Below are positions 44,067-53,959 of a DNA stretch of 64,000 nucleotides, one piece after another (position 1 is the first letter of the stretch; each line of letters opens with the position of its first letter). The position numbers and the translations under genes were made by a program. The notes under the pieces are model-generated. The model was given only the letters and a program-made list of their open reading frames with translations, searched no databases and was not told where the DNA came from. The stretch is from Paraprevotella sp. (GTDB taxonomy: Bacteria > Bacteroidota > Bacteroidia > Bacteroidales > Bacteroidaceae): positions 124,001 to 188,000 of the forward strand of contig JAGBCQ010000012.1 of assembly GCA_017937925.1 (NCBI GenBank), read 5' to 3'.

Positions 44067-44866
44067 AAATTGCTGTTGTAATACCTATATATAAACCATT
44101 TCTAAAAGATAGTGAAACTGCATCATTAAGGCAAGTTTTATCAATTCTTAGAAATTATACTTTCTCTTTTGTTATTCCAAAAGGCATAGACATTTCAAGA
44201 TATCTACAGATTTGCAACGACTATCCCGAAACAAATATAATTTATGAGGAATTTGACCCTAAATGGTTCGAAGATATTAAATCATACAATTTATTATGCC
44301 TATCTCCTTTATTCTACAAAAAATATATTGCATTCGATTATATACTTATATATCAGTTAGACGCTTGGGTTTTTAATGATTCATTATATGAATGGTGTAA
44401 AAAAAATTATGATTATATAGGTGCTCCATGGATTGAATACGATCAAACCGGGAAAGAAGTTTTTCTTGTTGGCAATGGCGGATTTTCATTGAGAAGGGTT
44501 CAATATTTTATAGATTTATTAAAAGAGAATAACAATATTTTTTCATTTAAGCAATGGATGAGTAACTGTAAAACATTCAAGGACTATATTTTGCTTATTC
44601 CTCATATATTGGGTTATCATGCCAATGGCGCATTCTTCCTATCCAGATTAGGAAAAGAAATCAATGAAGATATCATAATATCAAAATTGCTACAACATAC
44701 AAAATATCCTCCTCGAATTCCGAGTTATGATGAAGCAATCTCGTTCGCTTTTGAATGTAAACCTTCATTGATGTACGCAATCAATAACAATCAACTTCCT
44801 TTTGGTTGTCATGCATTTGAGAAATGGGAATTTCAAACATTTTGGTCAAAATTCATTAAAATATAA
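44063..44866 (+). CDS. DUF5672-type glycosyltransferase
   Basis: A 267-residue protein matching DUF5672: YILIYQLDAWVFNDSLYEWCKKNYDYIGAPW and GNGGFSLRRVQYF. The family is related to GT-A glycosyltransferases and is common in Bacteroidetes capsule loci; QLDAW takes the place of the DxD region. Donor and acceptor unknown. Confidence 0.8.
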   Translation: MKIAVVIPIYKPFLKDSETASLRQVLSILRNYTFSFVIPKGIDISRYLQICNDYPETNIIYEEFDPKWFEDIKSYNLLCLSPLFYKKYIAFDYILIYQLDAWVFNDSLYEWCKKNYDYIGAPWIEYDQTGKEVFLVGNGGFSLRRVQYFIDLLKENNNIFSFKQWMSNCKTFKDYILLIPHILGYHANGAFFLSRLGKEINEDIIISKLLQHTKYPPRIPSYDEAISFAFECKPSLMYAINNNQLPFGCHAFEKWEFQTFWSKFIKI

Positions 44867-44867
44867 G

Positions 44868-45683
44868 ATGTATCCGTTTTCTATTATTACAATTAATTAC
44901 AACAATAAAATTGGATTAGAGAAGACTTTAACTTCCATAAGTTCTCAAAAAAATAAAAATTTTGAGTTTATTATTGTTGATGGGGGAAGTACTGATGGAA
45001 GTGTTGATTTACTTAGAAAAAACTCAAAAATCATTTCTAAATATATTTCCGAAAAAGACTCTGGTATATATCATGCAATGAATAAGGGCATAAAAATGTC
45101 TTCTGGTAATTATCTAATCTTTATAAATAGTGGCGATTGTTTAGTTGATGAAAATGTAACTGACGAAATCAATAAAATAAAATTTGATGCAGACATTTTA
45201 CAGGGTGATACGATATGCACAAGATGTGGTGAAATCTCACATATATGGGATGCTCCTTTACATGTAACATGTAATACATTTTATAGCGGTTCTTTAAGTC
45301 ATCAGAGTGCTCTTATTCGTAGAGAACTTTTCATTAAAACTCCGTATGATGAAAATCTCCGCATAGCATCAGATAAAAAATTCTTCTTTGAACAATTGAT
45401 ACTTCGTAATGCTTCCTACAGAAAATTAAACCTACTTATTGCAAAATTTGATGTAGAAGGAATTAGTAATCAAATTGACATGGAGAAGAAAAAACAGAAA
45501 GAGAATCGAATAATCATAAATGAATTACCATCCATCTTTCTCGCAGATTATGATGATTTTATAGGAAATAGAAGCGAAGTTGAAAAATGGGCATATAAAA
45601 ATCGTTATTCTTTTTCTGTCCGACTCTTTTCCTTACTACTTATATTTTTAAATAAAATTAAGCGTAAAATACATTTAAGATGA
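44868..45683 (+). CDS. Glycosyltransferase family 2 (WcaE-like)
   Basis: A 271-residue GT2 enzyme from the ATG at 44868, 1 bp after the previous stop. The frame stays open upstream inside the previous gene, but the family begins at FSIITINYNN. Motifs: VDGGSTDGS, DSGIYHAMNKGI, INSGD. It resembles colanic-acid WcaA/WcaE. It overlaps the next gene by 4 bp. Confidence 0.87.
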   Translation: MYPFSIITINYNNKIGLEKTLTSISSQKNKNFEFIIVDGGSTDGSVDLLRKNSKIISKYISEKDSGIYHAMNKGIKMSSGNYLIFINSGDCLVDENVTDEINKIKFDADILQGDTICTRCGEISHIWDAPLHVTCNTFYSGSLSHQSALIRRELFIKTPYDENLRIASDKKFFFEQLILRNASYRKLNLLIAKFDVEGISNQIDMEKKKQKENRIIINELPSIFLADYDDFIGNRSEVEKWAYKNRYSFSVRLFSLLLIFLNKIKRKIHLR

Positions 45684-46840
45684 AAAACATCTTATTCTAT
45701 ATATCAAGGTATCCGGGGTATGGCGGGATAGAAAAGGTCACATCTGTTCTTGCCAATTATTGGAGTAAAGTCATAGGCTGGAAAGTGTACATACTATCTG
45801 TACAAGCACAAGATCTAAATCTTCTATCAGAATTAGACAAAGATATAAAAGTATATTTCCTGCCGAAACCTCATGAAATTTCATCCTCCGAAAATATTGA
45901 TTTACTAAATCAAATAATAACAAACAATAATATAGACTGGATAATTTATCAAGACTCATACGCAAAGACAGAGGATTTATTATACGCAGTAAAAGATAAA
46001 TGTAAAATTGCTATCTGTGAGCACAATCTACCAGGCTGTATTAGCAAACAGGATTATTTAAATTGGAAAACACACAAAGTAAAATCTATTATTGATTTCA
46101 TTCATAAATTCACTTATTTTAAGCACCGATTAAAAGTTAATGAATGGGAACGTAATAGAAGATGTAATTTGTATGAGCTTTGTAATAAATATATTCTACT
46201 AAGCAAGAATTACATCCCTCTTTTTCAAAACATAACAAAAATCAAAGATTTAAAGAAACTAACATGGATAAATAATCCAACTACCAACAATACCATAAAC
46301 GTACGCAAAACAGAAGTTAAGAAAAACTTTATTTTCATTGGACGGCTTGATGATCAAAAAGGAATTAGTCATCTCCTACACATATGGAAAGGCATAGAAT
46401 TCCAACACCCAGAATGGTCTTTAAGAATTATAGGTGACGGGGTTAAAAGGAAAGAAATAGAGGATTTTATTAAAAAAAATCATCTTTCTCGAATCTTTAT
46501 AGAAGGATTTCATCCAAACATAAACGAATACATTGACAATGCATCTATTCTTCTAATGACTTCTATCTATGAGGGATGGCCTTTAGTTCTCTTTGAAACA
46601 ATGGGAAGAGGAATTGTACCTATTATATTCAATAGTTTTGATTCGGCGCACGAGATAATTGATAACTATAAAAATGGGATATTAGTAGAACCTTTTAATA
46701 TAAATTTATTTATTAAGGAAATTGAAACCTTAATGAACAATAATGAATTGATTTTGTATATGTCAAATAATGCCATTAATAAGGCAAAAGACAACCATAT
46801 TTCAAATATAAATAAAAAATGGATTGAAATTCTTAAATAG
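45680..46840 (+). CDS. Glycosyltransferase family 4 (1)
   Basis: A 386-residue GT-B enzyme. The N-terminal fold has GGIEKVTSVLANYW; the C-terminal half has FIGRLDDQKGISHLL, IIGDGVKRKEIE and the EX7E motif SIYEGWPLVLFETMGRG. A retaining transferase in repeat-unit assembly; sugar unknown. Confidence 0.88.
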   Translation: MKNILFYISRYPGYGGIEKVTSVLANYWSKVIGWKVYILSVQAQDLNLLSELDKDIKVYFLPKPHEISSSENIDLLNQIITNNNIDWIIYQDSYAKTEDLLYAVKDKCKIAICEHNLPGCISKQDYLNWKTHKVKSIIDFIHKFTYFKHRLKVNEWERNRRCNLYELCNKYILLSKNYIPLFQNITKIKDLKKLTWINNPTTNNTINVRKTEVKKNFIFIGRLDDQKGISHLLHIWKGIEFQHPEWSLRIIGDGVKRKEIEDFIKKNHLSRIFIEGFHPNINEYIDNASILLMTSIYEGWPLVLFETMGRGIVPIIFNSFDSAHEIIDNYKNGILVEPFNINLFIKEIETLMNNNELILYMSNNAINKAKDNHISNINKKWIEILK

Positions 46841-46842
46841 CT

Positions 46843-48072
46843 ATGAACACATTAAAGTATGAAAAGATATTTGCGTTTAGCATATTACTAACCACTATAT
46901 TTTCAATAAACCCTTGGTGTAGAATTCCAATAGGTAATCTTTATTTAGAATGGCTCACCATTTTTATAATCTTTTTCTTCTTATTTTATTATATAAAACA
47001 GAACCATCTTTTTAAAGCACCAGAATATCGTATATTATCTATTTATCTAGTATATGTATTCATTCAAATAGTTAGAGGTGTTTTTATAGCTGATAATTAC
47101 TGGGAATACAAACAACTTATTGATGGAGGTTTTGCTTTATTAGTACCTCTGCTTATTTACTATTTTGCTGACCCCTATAGATTATCATATATATTTAGAT
47201 ATTGGTTTAAGTATGCATTTGTTCTATTGGGTTTTTTTTATGTTTGGAATTTACATCAAAGTTCATACTGTTTCTATTTTGCTCCTGTTTTATTTATTGG
47301 TTGTTTTATACCATGTATAAAAGGGAAATGGAAATATACAATTCTAATCTCTGTTTTAGTTTTGCTTATAATAGCACCTTACGCTAGAAGTCAAACTATT
47401 AAAGCATTTATGTGTCTGCTTATGAGTTTACTGATTTTATATAAAAAACACATCAGTACTTCATTAATTAAAATCTTACATTGGGGTTGTTATATCATTA
47501 CCATTGTTTTGTTAGTATTAGGATTAAGTGGTAAATATAATGTTTTCGATGATATTGAAAAAAAAGACCGTTTTCATTCAGATTTTACGCAGCAAAATTT
47601 AAATGAGGATACTAGAAGTACCATCTATATAGAGGTTTTAACCTCCTCTATCAAAAACAATTATATTATTTGGGGACGCTCTCCTGCTCGCGGGAACGAT
47701 AGTCAAACATTCGGTAAAATCATTGAAAAACAAACTAATACAGGGAGGTTAGAAAGACACTCTAATGAAGTTGGTTCATTAAATATTTTTACATGGATGG
47801 GTATTATCGGAGTTATTCTTTATTTATTCTTGTTTCTGAGAAGTTCATATTTAGCTGTGTACAAATCTAATAATTTCTATATAAAAATTGTCGGATTCTA
47901 CATCGCATTTAGATGGTTGTATAGTTGGATAGAAGATTTTAATAGATTTGACATAATGAATATTTCATTATTCGCAATGGTTGCTATGGGTTACTCTGAA
48001 GCAATCAGAAACATGTCTAATGTTGAATTCAAAAAATGGATTAATAGTTTTTTACCAAAAAGAGTATTATGA
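46843..48072 (+). CDS. Wzy-type O-antigen/capsule polymerase
   Basis: A 409-residue protein with about 10-11 hydrophobic spans and a large periplasmic loop (about 240-310) containing GRSPARGNDSQTF and RHSNEVGSLNIFTWMG, as in the O-antigen ligase/polymerase superfamily. With Wzx it completes a Wzx/Wzy-dependent pathway. It overlaps the next gene by 4 bp. Confidence 0.78.
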   Translation: MNTLKYEKIFAFSILLTTIFSINPWCRIPIGNLYLEWLTIFIIFFFLFYYIKQNHLFKAPEYRILSIYLVYVFIQIVRGVFIADNYWEYKQLIDGGFALLVPLLIYYFADPYRLSYIFRYWFKYAFVLLGFFYVWNLHQSSYCFYFAPVLFIGCFIPCIKGKWKYTILISVLVLLIIAPYARSQTIKAFMCLLMSLLILYKKHISTSLIKILHWGCYIITIVLLVLGLSGKYNVFDDIEKKDRFHSDFTQQNLNEDTRSTIYIEVLTSSIKNNYIIWGRSPARGNDSQTFGKIIEKQTNTGRLERHSNEVGSLNIFTWMGIIGVILYLFLFLRSSYLAVYKSNNFYIKIVGFYIAFRWLYSWIEDFNRFDIMNISLFAMVAMGYSEAIRNMSNVEFKKWINSFLPKRVL

Positions 48073-48893
48073 CAAAAAAAAGTATAGCTGTTATTATGAC
48101 AGTATATAATAGAAAAGACAAAACTTTAAAATGTCTTTATTCGCTTTTCAAGCAAAAAAATCTCGATGACCACATCATTGATATATATTTAACTGACGAT
48201 GGATCTACTGATGGAACATCAGATGCTATTAAAATTCATTTCCCGACTGTAAATATCATACAAGGTAATGGTAGTTTATTTTGGACAAAGGGCATGTGGA
48301 CAGCATGGAAAGTCGCTGAATCTAAAAAAGAATATGACTATATCTGTTGGTTAAATGATGATGTTGCCTTATTTGAAGACGCATTGAAACATATATTAGA
48401 TTGTTCTGAAGAAAAAGAGAATAAGGCCATCATCTCTGGTATAATGTGCGACACTGAAGATCATTCTAAAACTACTTATTGCGGAAGATTCAATAAAAAA
48501 TTAATTATTGAAAATGGGGAAATGCAAGAAATTGAATACCTTCACGGAAATTTTGTATTAATACCCCAATCCGTTTATAAAAGTATTGGTATTATTGATA
48601 ATTATTACTCTCATTCGGGTGGTGATACAGATTACTCAATGACCGCTATAAGAAAAAACATAAAAGTATTTTCTAGTAGAAAAAAGTGTGGCACATGCAA
48701 AAAGAATTTATTAAAACCAAAATGTTTCTTAAAAGAAACTCCATTATTTAGAAGATTTAAAAATTTATATACCCCTTTATCATACTCAATGCCTAAAGAT
48801 ATTTTTCACTTTGATTGTAAGCACAGAAATATTATTGTTGCTATCTTGCATTTTATTTCTCTTCATCTCAAATGCTTATTCCCAAAGTTTTAA
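48069..48893 (+). CDS. Glycosyltransferase family 2 (rhamnosyltransferase-like)
   Basis: A 274-residue GT2 enzyme: MTVYNRKDKTLKCL, TDDGSTDGTSDAI, GNGSLFWTKGMWTAW and LNDDVALFEDAL resemble WbbL-type transferases. The C terminus is basic. Donor unknown. Confidence 0.85.
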   Translation: MTKKSIAVIMTVYNRKDKTLKCLYSLFKQKNLDDHIIDIYLTDDGSTDGTSDAIKIHFPTVNIIQGNGSLFWTKGMWTAWKVAESKKEYDYICWLNDDVALFEDALKHILDCSEEKENKAIISGIMCDTEDHSKTTYCGRFNKKLIIENGEMQEIEYLHGNFVLIPQSVYKSIGIIDNYYSHSGGDTDYSMTAIRKNIKVFSSRKKCGTCKKNLLKPKCFLKETPLFRRFKNLYTPLSYSMPKDIFHFDCKHRNIIVAILHFISLHLKCLFPKF

Positions 48894-48894
48894 T

Positions 48895-49995
48895 ATGGAT
48901 ATAATAATATTTTCTTCTTATTCATTTATTTGCAAAGTAAATAACTATGGTAGTTTACTTCAATATTTTGCATTGCAAACTTTTCTTGAAAAACACGGAC
49001 ATAATGTAAAATGGTTAAAATATACTAGGTCTGAAGCCAAAGGTATAAATCGTTATTTAAGAAAAAAGATTCTAAAAAGTCGTTATCTAAAAAGTGAGTT
49101 TATTTTTCATAACAAAGAAGAGTTCAACTCTTTTGTTGTTAATAAATGTCATTTTTCAGAAACATACAATGATTATAAGACTTTAAAGAAAAATCCTCCA
49201 ATGGCCGACATATATATAATTGGAAGCGATCAAGTTTGGGCTGGTTATCATCCTGACAAATATCTACAATGGACTCCGCCCAACAAAAAAAGAATATCAT
49301 ACGCAGCCTCATTTGGAAAAGATAATGTTAAATCCTTTATGAAGCCTTTAATTTGGTATTATTTAAATAGATTTAATGCTATATCTGTAAGAGAACCAGA
49401 AGGTGTTAATATCATCAATTCGTGTTGGCACAAAGATGCAAAATATGTAATTGACCCTACATTTCTTATAGAGAAAGAAGATTATTATCAATATGAAAAT
49501 CATTCAACACCGTTAGAAGGAGACTTTATATATGGATATTTTGTGAACCCATTTAATGCCGACAAATGTCCTTACGAAAATGAACTAAAAGAAATGGAGA
49601 ATATCTTGCGATATAAAATATACATCACTGCTATTCAAAATGCTGAATATGCTTTCTCCAATTTTAATCTTGTATATCCCTCTCCCATTGGATGGATTAA
49701 AAATATAGATAATTCTAAATATTTTATTACAAACTCCTTTCATGGCATTGCTTTTGCTATCAACACAAATACTCCTTTCTTGTTTTTACCACAAACAGGG
49801 AGTTCAAAGGTTGAAAATAATAGACAAATCAGTTTATTAAAGAAATTGGGATGTGAAGAACGTATCTATAATAGTTCTAAAGGCAGTTTATACAAACAAA
49901 TAACAAAACCTATAGATTGGAATCTAATAAATCTTAATAAAGAAACATTTAAAAGGGAATCTATTAAGTTTTTATTAGATAATATCCAATATTAA
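48895..49995 (+). CDS. Polysaccharide pyruvyl transferase family protein (2)
   Basis: A 366-residue protein from the ATG at 48895, 1 bp after the previous stop (the frame is open upstream inside the preceding gene, but those residues do not belong). NNYGSLLQYFALQTFLEKHGH, DIYIIGSDQVWAG, SYAASFGKD and TNSFHGIAFAINTNTPF are the family's conserved blocks. It is distinct from the protein at 42867-44066, so the locus has two members. Confidence 0.85.
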   Translation: MDIIIFSSYSFICKVNNYGSLLQYFALQTFLEKHGHNVKWLKYTRSEAKGINRYLRKKILKSRYLKSEFIFHNKEEFNSFVVNKCHFSETYNDYKTLKKNPPMADIYIIGSDQVWAGYHPDKYLQWTPPNKKRISYAASFGKDNVKSFMKPLIWYYLNRFNAISVREPEGVNIINSCWHKDAKYVIDPTFLIEKEDYYQYENHSTPLEGDFIYGYFVNPFNADKCPYENELKEMENILRYKIYITAIQNAEYAFSNFNLVYPSPIGWIKNIDNSKYFITNSFHGIAFAINTNTPFLFLPQTGSSKVENNRQISLLKKLGCEERIYNSSKGSLYKQITKPIDWNLINLNKETFKRESIKFLLDNIQY

Positions 49996-50012
49996 AAACA
50001 AAAATAAATCAT

Positions 50013-51281
50013 ATGAAAGTTCTTTGGGTTGCTATGAATCCATCGCATTTTGACCAATCTGTTAAAAGGGATAAATATGGTGGTGGTGGATGGATTTCGT
50101 CTCTTCAAGATTTAGTCGGAAAATATGCTCCAAATATACAACTTGGAATTACATTTTTATATCCTCACAATACTAAAAAAAGGGAGATTGACAATGTTAC
50201 ATACTTTCCGATTAAAGAGAACAAGAAAAAAGGATTTGCTAAACTCTTGTATTATTGGCATGGATTTAAAAAGGAAAATCAAAAACAGTATCTCCCACAC
50301 ATACAAAACATTATACAAGAGTTCAAGCCTGACGTTATTCATCTATGGGGTGTTGAAAATGTGTTAGGTTCCGTTTGTCTTTTAAAAGACGTTCCTGTTG
50401 TTGCTCATTTGCAAGGTTTTCTCTCTCTATACATATATACATACTATCCATATGGCATGAACAAATACTCTTTCAAATGGAGTAGATTCTCGTTAAATGA
50501 GTGGATTTATAAAAATGGATTCATCTTTAATGAAAAAAAAATGGCGAAGAGAGCAAAAGTTGAAATTGAATATTTAAAAAATGTACCAAACGTTATTGGA
50601 AGAACGCATTGGGATAAGAATATAGCAACTTTTAACAATCCGAACGTCAATTACTTCCATATTAACGAAACATTAAGGAGCGATTTTTATACTGCAAAGA
50701 AATGGAATAAGCCTAGAAATAATAAATTTATAATATTTTCAACTCTTTCTGAAACTCTTTATAAAGGATTTGATTTAGTACTAAAAACAGCGGCTATTTT
50801 AAAAGAATATAATTCATTTGATTTTGAATGGCATATAGCAGGTGTTAATAACAAATCTGAATATACAAAGTTCTTTGAAAAGATATGTAATTTAAAAACC
50901 AGTTCTATTAATGTTCACCTTTTAGGACCATTACAGCCCGAACAAATAATTAAAGAATGTCTATCTGCAGATTTATATGTACATCCATCTTATATAGACA
51001 ATAGTCCAAATAGTCTTTGTGAAGCTCAGATATTAGGTGTTCCTATAATCGCTACTAATGTTGGTGGAATTAGTTCATTAATAGAGAATAACATTACCGG
51101 TCATCTTATTCCTGCCAACGCCCCCATAGATCTATCAATATCAATAAAAGATTGCTATGGCAATGAAGAAAAATGGAAAGACATGGCGCATAAAGGTATG
51201 TTATTAGCCATTGAAAGGCATAATCCTAAAAACATAATTAACGATTTGTTAAAAGTTTATTCATCCATAGCACAAAATTAA
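50013..51281 (+). CDS. Glycosyltransferase family 4 (2)
   Basis: A 422-residue GT-B enzyme with DVIHLWGVENVLGSV, LYKGFDLVLKTAAILKE, LGPLQPEQIIKECLSADLYVHPSYIDNSPNSLCEAQILGVPII (EX7E-like region). Likely a cytoplasmic sugar transferase of repeat-unit assembly. Confidence 0.88.
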   Translation: MKVLWVAMNPSHFDQSVKRDKYGGGGWISSLQDLVGKYAPNIQLGITFLYPHNTKKREIDNVTYFPIKENKKKGFAKLLYYWHGFKKENQKQYLPHIQNIIQEFKPDVIHLWGVENVLGSVCLLKDVPVVAHLQGFLSLYIYTYYPYGMNKYSFKWSRFSLNEWIYKNGFIFNEKKMAKRAKVEIEYLKNVPNVIGRTHWDKNIATFNNPNVNYFHINETLRSDFYTAKKWNKPRNNKFIIFSTLSETLYKGFDLVLKTAAILKEYNSFDFEWHIAGVNNKSEYTKFFEKICNLKTSSINVHLLGPLQPEQIIKECLSADLYVHPSYIDNSPNSLCEAQILGVPIIATNVGGISSLIENNITGHLIPANAPIDLSISIKDCYGNEEKWKDMAHKGMLLAIERHNPKNIINDLLKVYSSIAQN

Positions 51282-51317
51282 AAAATACTTATATTCCTTC
51301 TTTTCTAAATTCAGTTT

Positions 51318-52115
51318 ATGACACTCTCTATTATTATTCCATTATATAATAAGGAAAAATATATAAAGGACACCATTGAGTCAGTGATCAGTCAGACCTT
51401 TACCGATTATGAGATTCTGATTATTAACGATGGGTCGACAGATAGGTCATTATCCGTTGTAGAATCAATAAACAATCCTCGTATCCGCATCATTGATAAG
51501 TGTAATGAAGGGGTTTCTGCCACAAGGAATAGAGGTGTATGTGAAGCTCAAGGAGAATACATATGCTTTTTAGATGCCGACGACCATTTGTGTCCTGGTG
51601 CTTTTGAAGAGTTTAACCGAATGAGATTGGAATCCGGGAAATGTGAGATTCTTATTGGCAGTTTCATTGAAAAAGACGAAATAGGGCATATAAGAAAGAC
51701 GTGCATCAATCAAACAAAGGGATTGACAAAAGATCCTATGCGTGCTTTATGGAACAAGGAATTTTCCTCACGGATGGGAAATACATTCATAAAGAAAACA
51801 CTCATTGAAAGGGTTGGACTAATGCGAACCGACTTGACCTTATACGAAGATAAAGAATGGAATCTAAGATTGTTCCGAAATAGTTGCGTTTATACCTCTA
51901 CCGAAATCATAATGGAATATAAAAGGAATGGTGAGGGTTTAAGCCATAAATCCATTCCAATAAACAAAGATTTTGCAGGCCACGTTAAATTAAAACAAAT
52001 CACCAACAAATACGAAAAACGTATTCTCCTTGATTTTCTCTTTCGCAGGCTAGTAAGAAGAATCATTGCGAGAGACTTTAAAGGCGCTATGACTATCATT
52101 AAGAATAACTTATAA
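51318..52115 (+). CDS. Glycosyltransferase family 2 (3)
   Basis: A 265-residue GT2: LSIIIPLYNKEKYIKDTIESV, INDGSTDRSL, ATRNRGVCEAQGEYICFLDADD (DxD). Full length. Base composition is higher in GC than in the preceding genes, so it may have a different origin from the core of the operon. Confidence 0.9.
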   Translation: MTLSIIIPLYNKEKYIKDTIESVISQTFTDYEILIINDGSTDRSLSVVESINNPRIRIIDKCNEGVSATRNRGVCEAQGEYICFLDADDHLCPGAFEEFNRMRLESGKCEILIGSFIEKDEIGHIRKTCINQTKGLTKDPMRALWNKEFSSRMGNTFIKKTLIERVGLMRTDLTLYEDKEWNLRLFRNSCVYTSTEIIMEYKRNGEGLSHKSIPINKDFAGHVKLKQITNKYEKRILLDFLFRRLVRRIIARDFKGAMTIIKNNL

Positions 52116-52127
52116 AGATTAATCGAT

Positions 52128-52799
52128 ATGCTTCAAAAATTAAAGAAAATCTTCAAGTTCTTTCCTATTAAGCGCGCCTTAGGCGGTAGCGGAAAGAATT
52201 CCCGTATAGAGTTTCCTACATATATTGCCGAACCAAGTGCGCTGTACATGGAAGAAAACACGCTCATCAGGAAATATGCTAAAATTCAGAATGCACCCAA
52301 TGAGAAGATTACAATAAAAAAATATACCGTCGTAAGTATGAATTGTTCCATCATTACGAACAGTCATAGAAACACCGTTGGTATTCCGCAAATTTTATTG
52401 AGTGCATCTCACATTAATGACAAATCAAGCGATTTAACCATTGAAGAGGATGTTTGGGTGGGAGCGAATGTTACAATACTTCAAGGAGCAAATTTAGGAA
52501 GAGGTTGCATTTGCGGTGCAAGTAGCACTGTAACTAAGCCAGTCCCGCCGTATGCCTTAGTTGTGGGATCTCCGGCAAAAATAGTTGGCGTTACGTATAC
52601 GATTGATCAAATTTTAGAACACGAAAAAGCCTTATATAAAGAAGAGGAACGATTCACAAGGGAATATTTAGAAGATTTGTTTGAGAAGTATTACAAGGAC
52701 AAAAAAGTGTTCGGTGTAAAAACCGATTTAACAGAAGAAGACTTGAAAGCACTGGAAAGAGCTAAAAAACAAAGAAATTTTATAGAACTCAACGTATAG
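52128..52799 (+). CDS. Left-handed beta-helix acyltransferase
   Basis: A 223-residue hexapeptide-repeat O-acetyltransferase (CatB/NodL/WcaF type). Repeats such as LTIEEDVWVGANVTILQGANLGRGCICGASSTVTKPVPPYALVVGSPAKIVG lie at about 100-160; a charged helical tail (160-223) is longer than usual. It probably acetylates a capsule sugar. Confidence 0.87.
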   Translation: MLQKLKKIFKFFPIKRALGGSGKNSRIEFPTYIAEPSALYMEENTLIRKYAKIQNAPNEKITIKKYTVVSMNCSIITNSHRNTVGIPQILLSASHINDKSSDLTIEEDVWVGANVTILQGANLGRGCICGASSTVTKPVPPYALVVGSPAKIVGVTYTIDQILEHEKALYKEEERFTREYLEDLFEKYYKDKKVFGVKTDLTEEDLKALERAKKQRNFIELNV

Positions 52800-52816
52800 T
52801 CATCATTTCACTTTAT

Positions 52817-53788
52817 ATGAATCGTAATATAAGCATTGACATTCTTAAGTTCCTTGCTGTTTTGTTTATAACAAACAGCCATATGGATTTGTTATATGGT
52901 GAATATTCTTATTTAGCCACCGGTGGTGCTATTGGGGATGCATTATTCTTTTTTATTTCCGGATTTACCATATTCCTTGGAAGGGACTATAAAGATTTTG
53001 GTAATTATTACAAAAGAAGAATAAACAGAATATACCCTACCGTTTTTGCATGGGCAATGATTAGTAGTATTTTTCTACATAATAATAAATCGTTCATTGA
53101 TATTCTCATTACAGGTGGTAGTTGGTTTGTGTCATGTATTATGATTTACTATGTCTTTCTCTATTTTATTAGAAAATATTTAATCAACCATCTAAAACCA
53201 GTGTTTTTTACAACTATAGCCATTTCTCTATCTTTATATCCTATATTCAGAGAAGTTGATACATTTAACATTTATGGTGATACATATTACAAATGGGTAT
53301 TCTTTTTCTGTTATATGCTTCAAGGGGCTATACTTGGGTTACATTCTAAACAGAATACTCTTTATATAAAAAGTGGGTGGTTAGAGATTTCAAAGGTCTT
53401 GCTATGTACAATTGCATTTTATGCGTTCTGTTACTTTAAAACAAGCATACAATTTAATTATATTCAACTTATATCATTAATTCCATTATCTGGTATTACA
53501 TATTATTTGTATAGATGGTGTAATAGTGATTGTGTGAAAAGTCTATTTTCGAATAAAATCATAGGAAATATCATATCTATTATTGGAGGACTATGTTTGG
53601 AGGTATATCTTGTGCAATCAAGCATATTTACAGATAAACTAAACTTCCTATTTCCTCTTAACATTCTCATTATTTTTGCAGTTATTCTTGTATGTGCATA
53701 CCTCCTCAGATGTTTAAGTCGGATTTGGGCACAAACATTTAAAGATTGCGATTATAATTGGAAAGAAGTTTTTAAAATTCACCCTTGA
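52817..53788 (+). CDS. Acyltransferase 3 family membrane protein
   Basis: A 323-residue integral membrane acyltransferase with about 9-10 spans. NISIDILKFLAVLFITNSHMD contains the conserved His near residue 22 and FISGFTIFLGR follows; YYKRRINRIYP is the family's RxxR segment. It transfers acyl groups to exported polysaccharide. Last clear gene of the AT-rich operon. Confidence 0.87.
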   Translation: MNRNISIDILKFLAVLFITNSHMDLLYGEYSYLATGGAIGDALFFFISGFTIFLGRDYKDFGNYYKRRINRIYPTVFAWAMISSIFLHNNKSFIDILITGGSWFVSCIMIYYVFLYFIRKYLINHLKPVFFTTIAISLSLYPIFREVDTFNIYGDTYYKWVFFFCYMLQGAILGLHSKQNTLYIKSGWLEISKVLLCTIAFYAFCYFKTSIQFNYIQLISLIPLSGITYYLYRWCNSDCVKSLFSNKIIGNIISIIGGLCLEVYLVQSSIFTDKLNFLFPLNILIIFAVILVCAYLLRCLSRIWAQTFKDCDYNWKEVFKIHP

Positions 53789-53840
53789 AAGCTTTGAAAA
53801 AAGGTTTGTGGAGAAAATAAAAGAAATAGTATAGAGGTTG

Positions 53841-53912
53841 GAGATTCCTCGTCGCTCCGCTCGGTTGGAAGGACAAAAGAGGGAGAGATTCCTCCCGTCG
53901 GTCGCAATGACA
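53841..53912. repeat. REP-like palindromic repeat (copy C)
   Basis: GAGATTCCTCGTCGCTCCGC... and GAGATTCCTCCCGTCGGTCGCAATGACA in tandem. It lies 48 bp before the nuclease-like gene. Confidence 0.7.
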
Positions 53913-53959
53913 AGAGAGTACAGGGTGAAGAAGGACGAAAATACGAAGTCATTTCATAC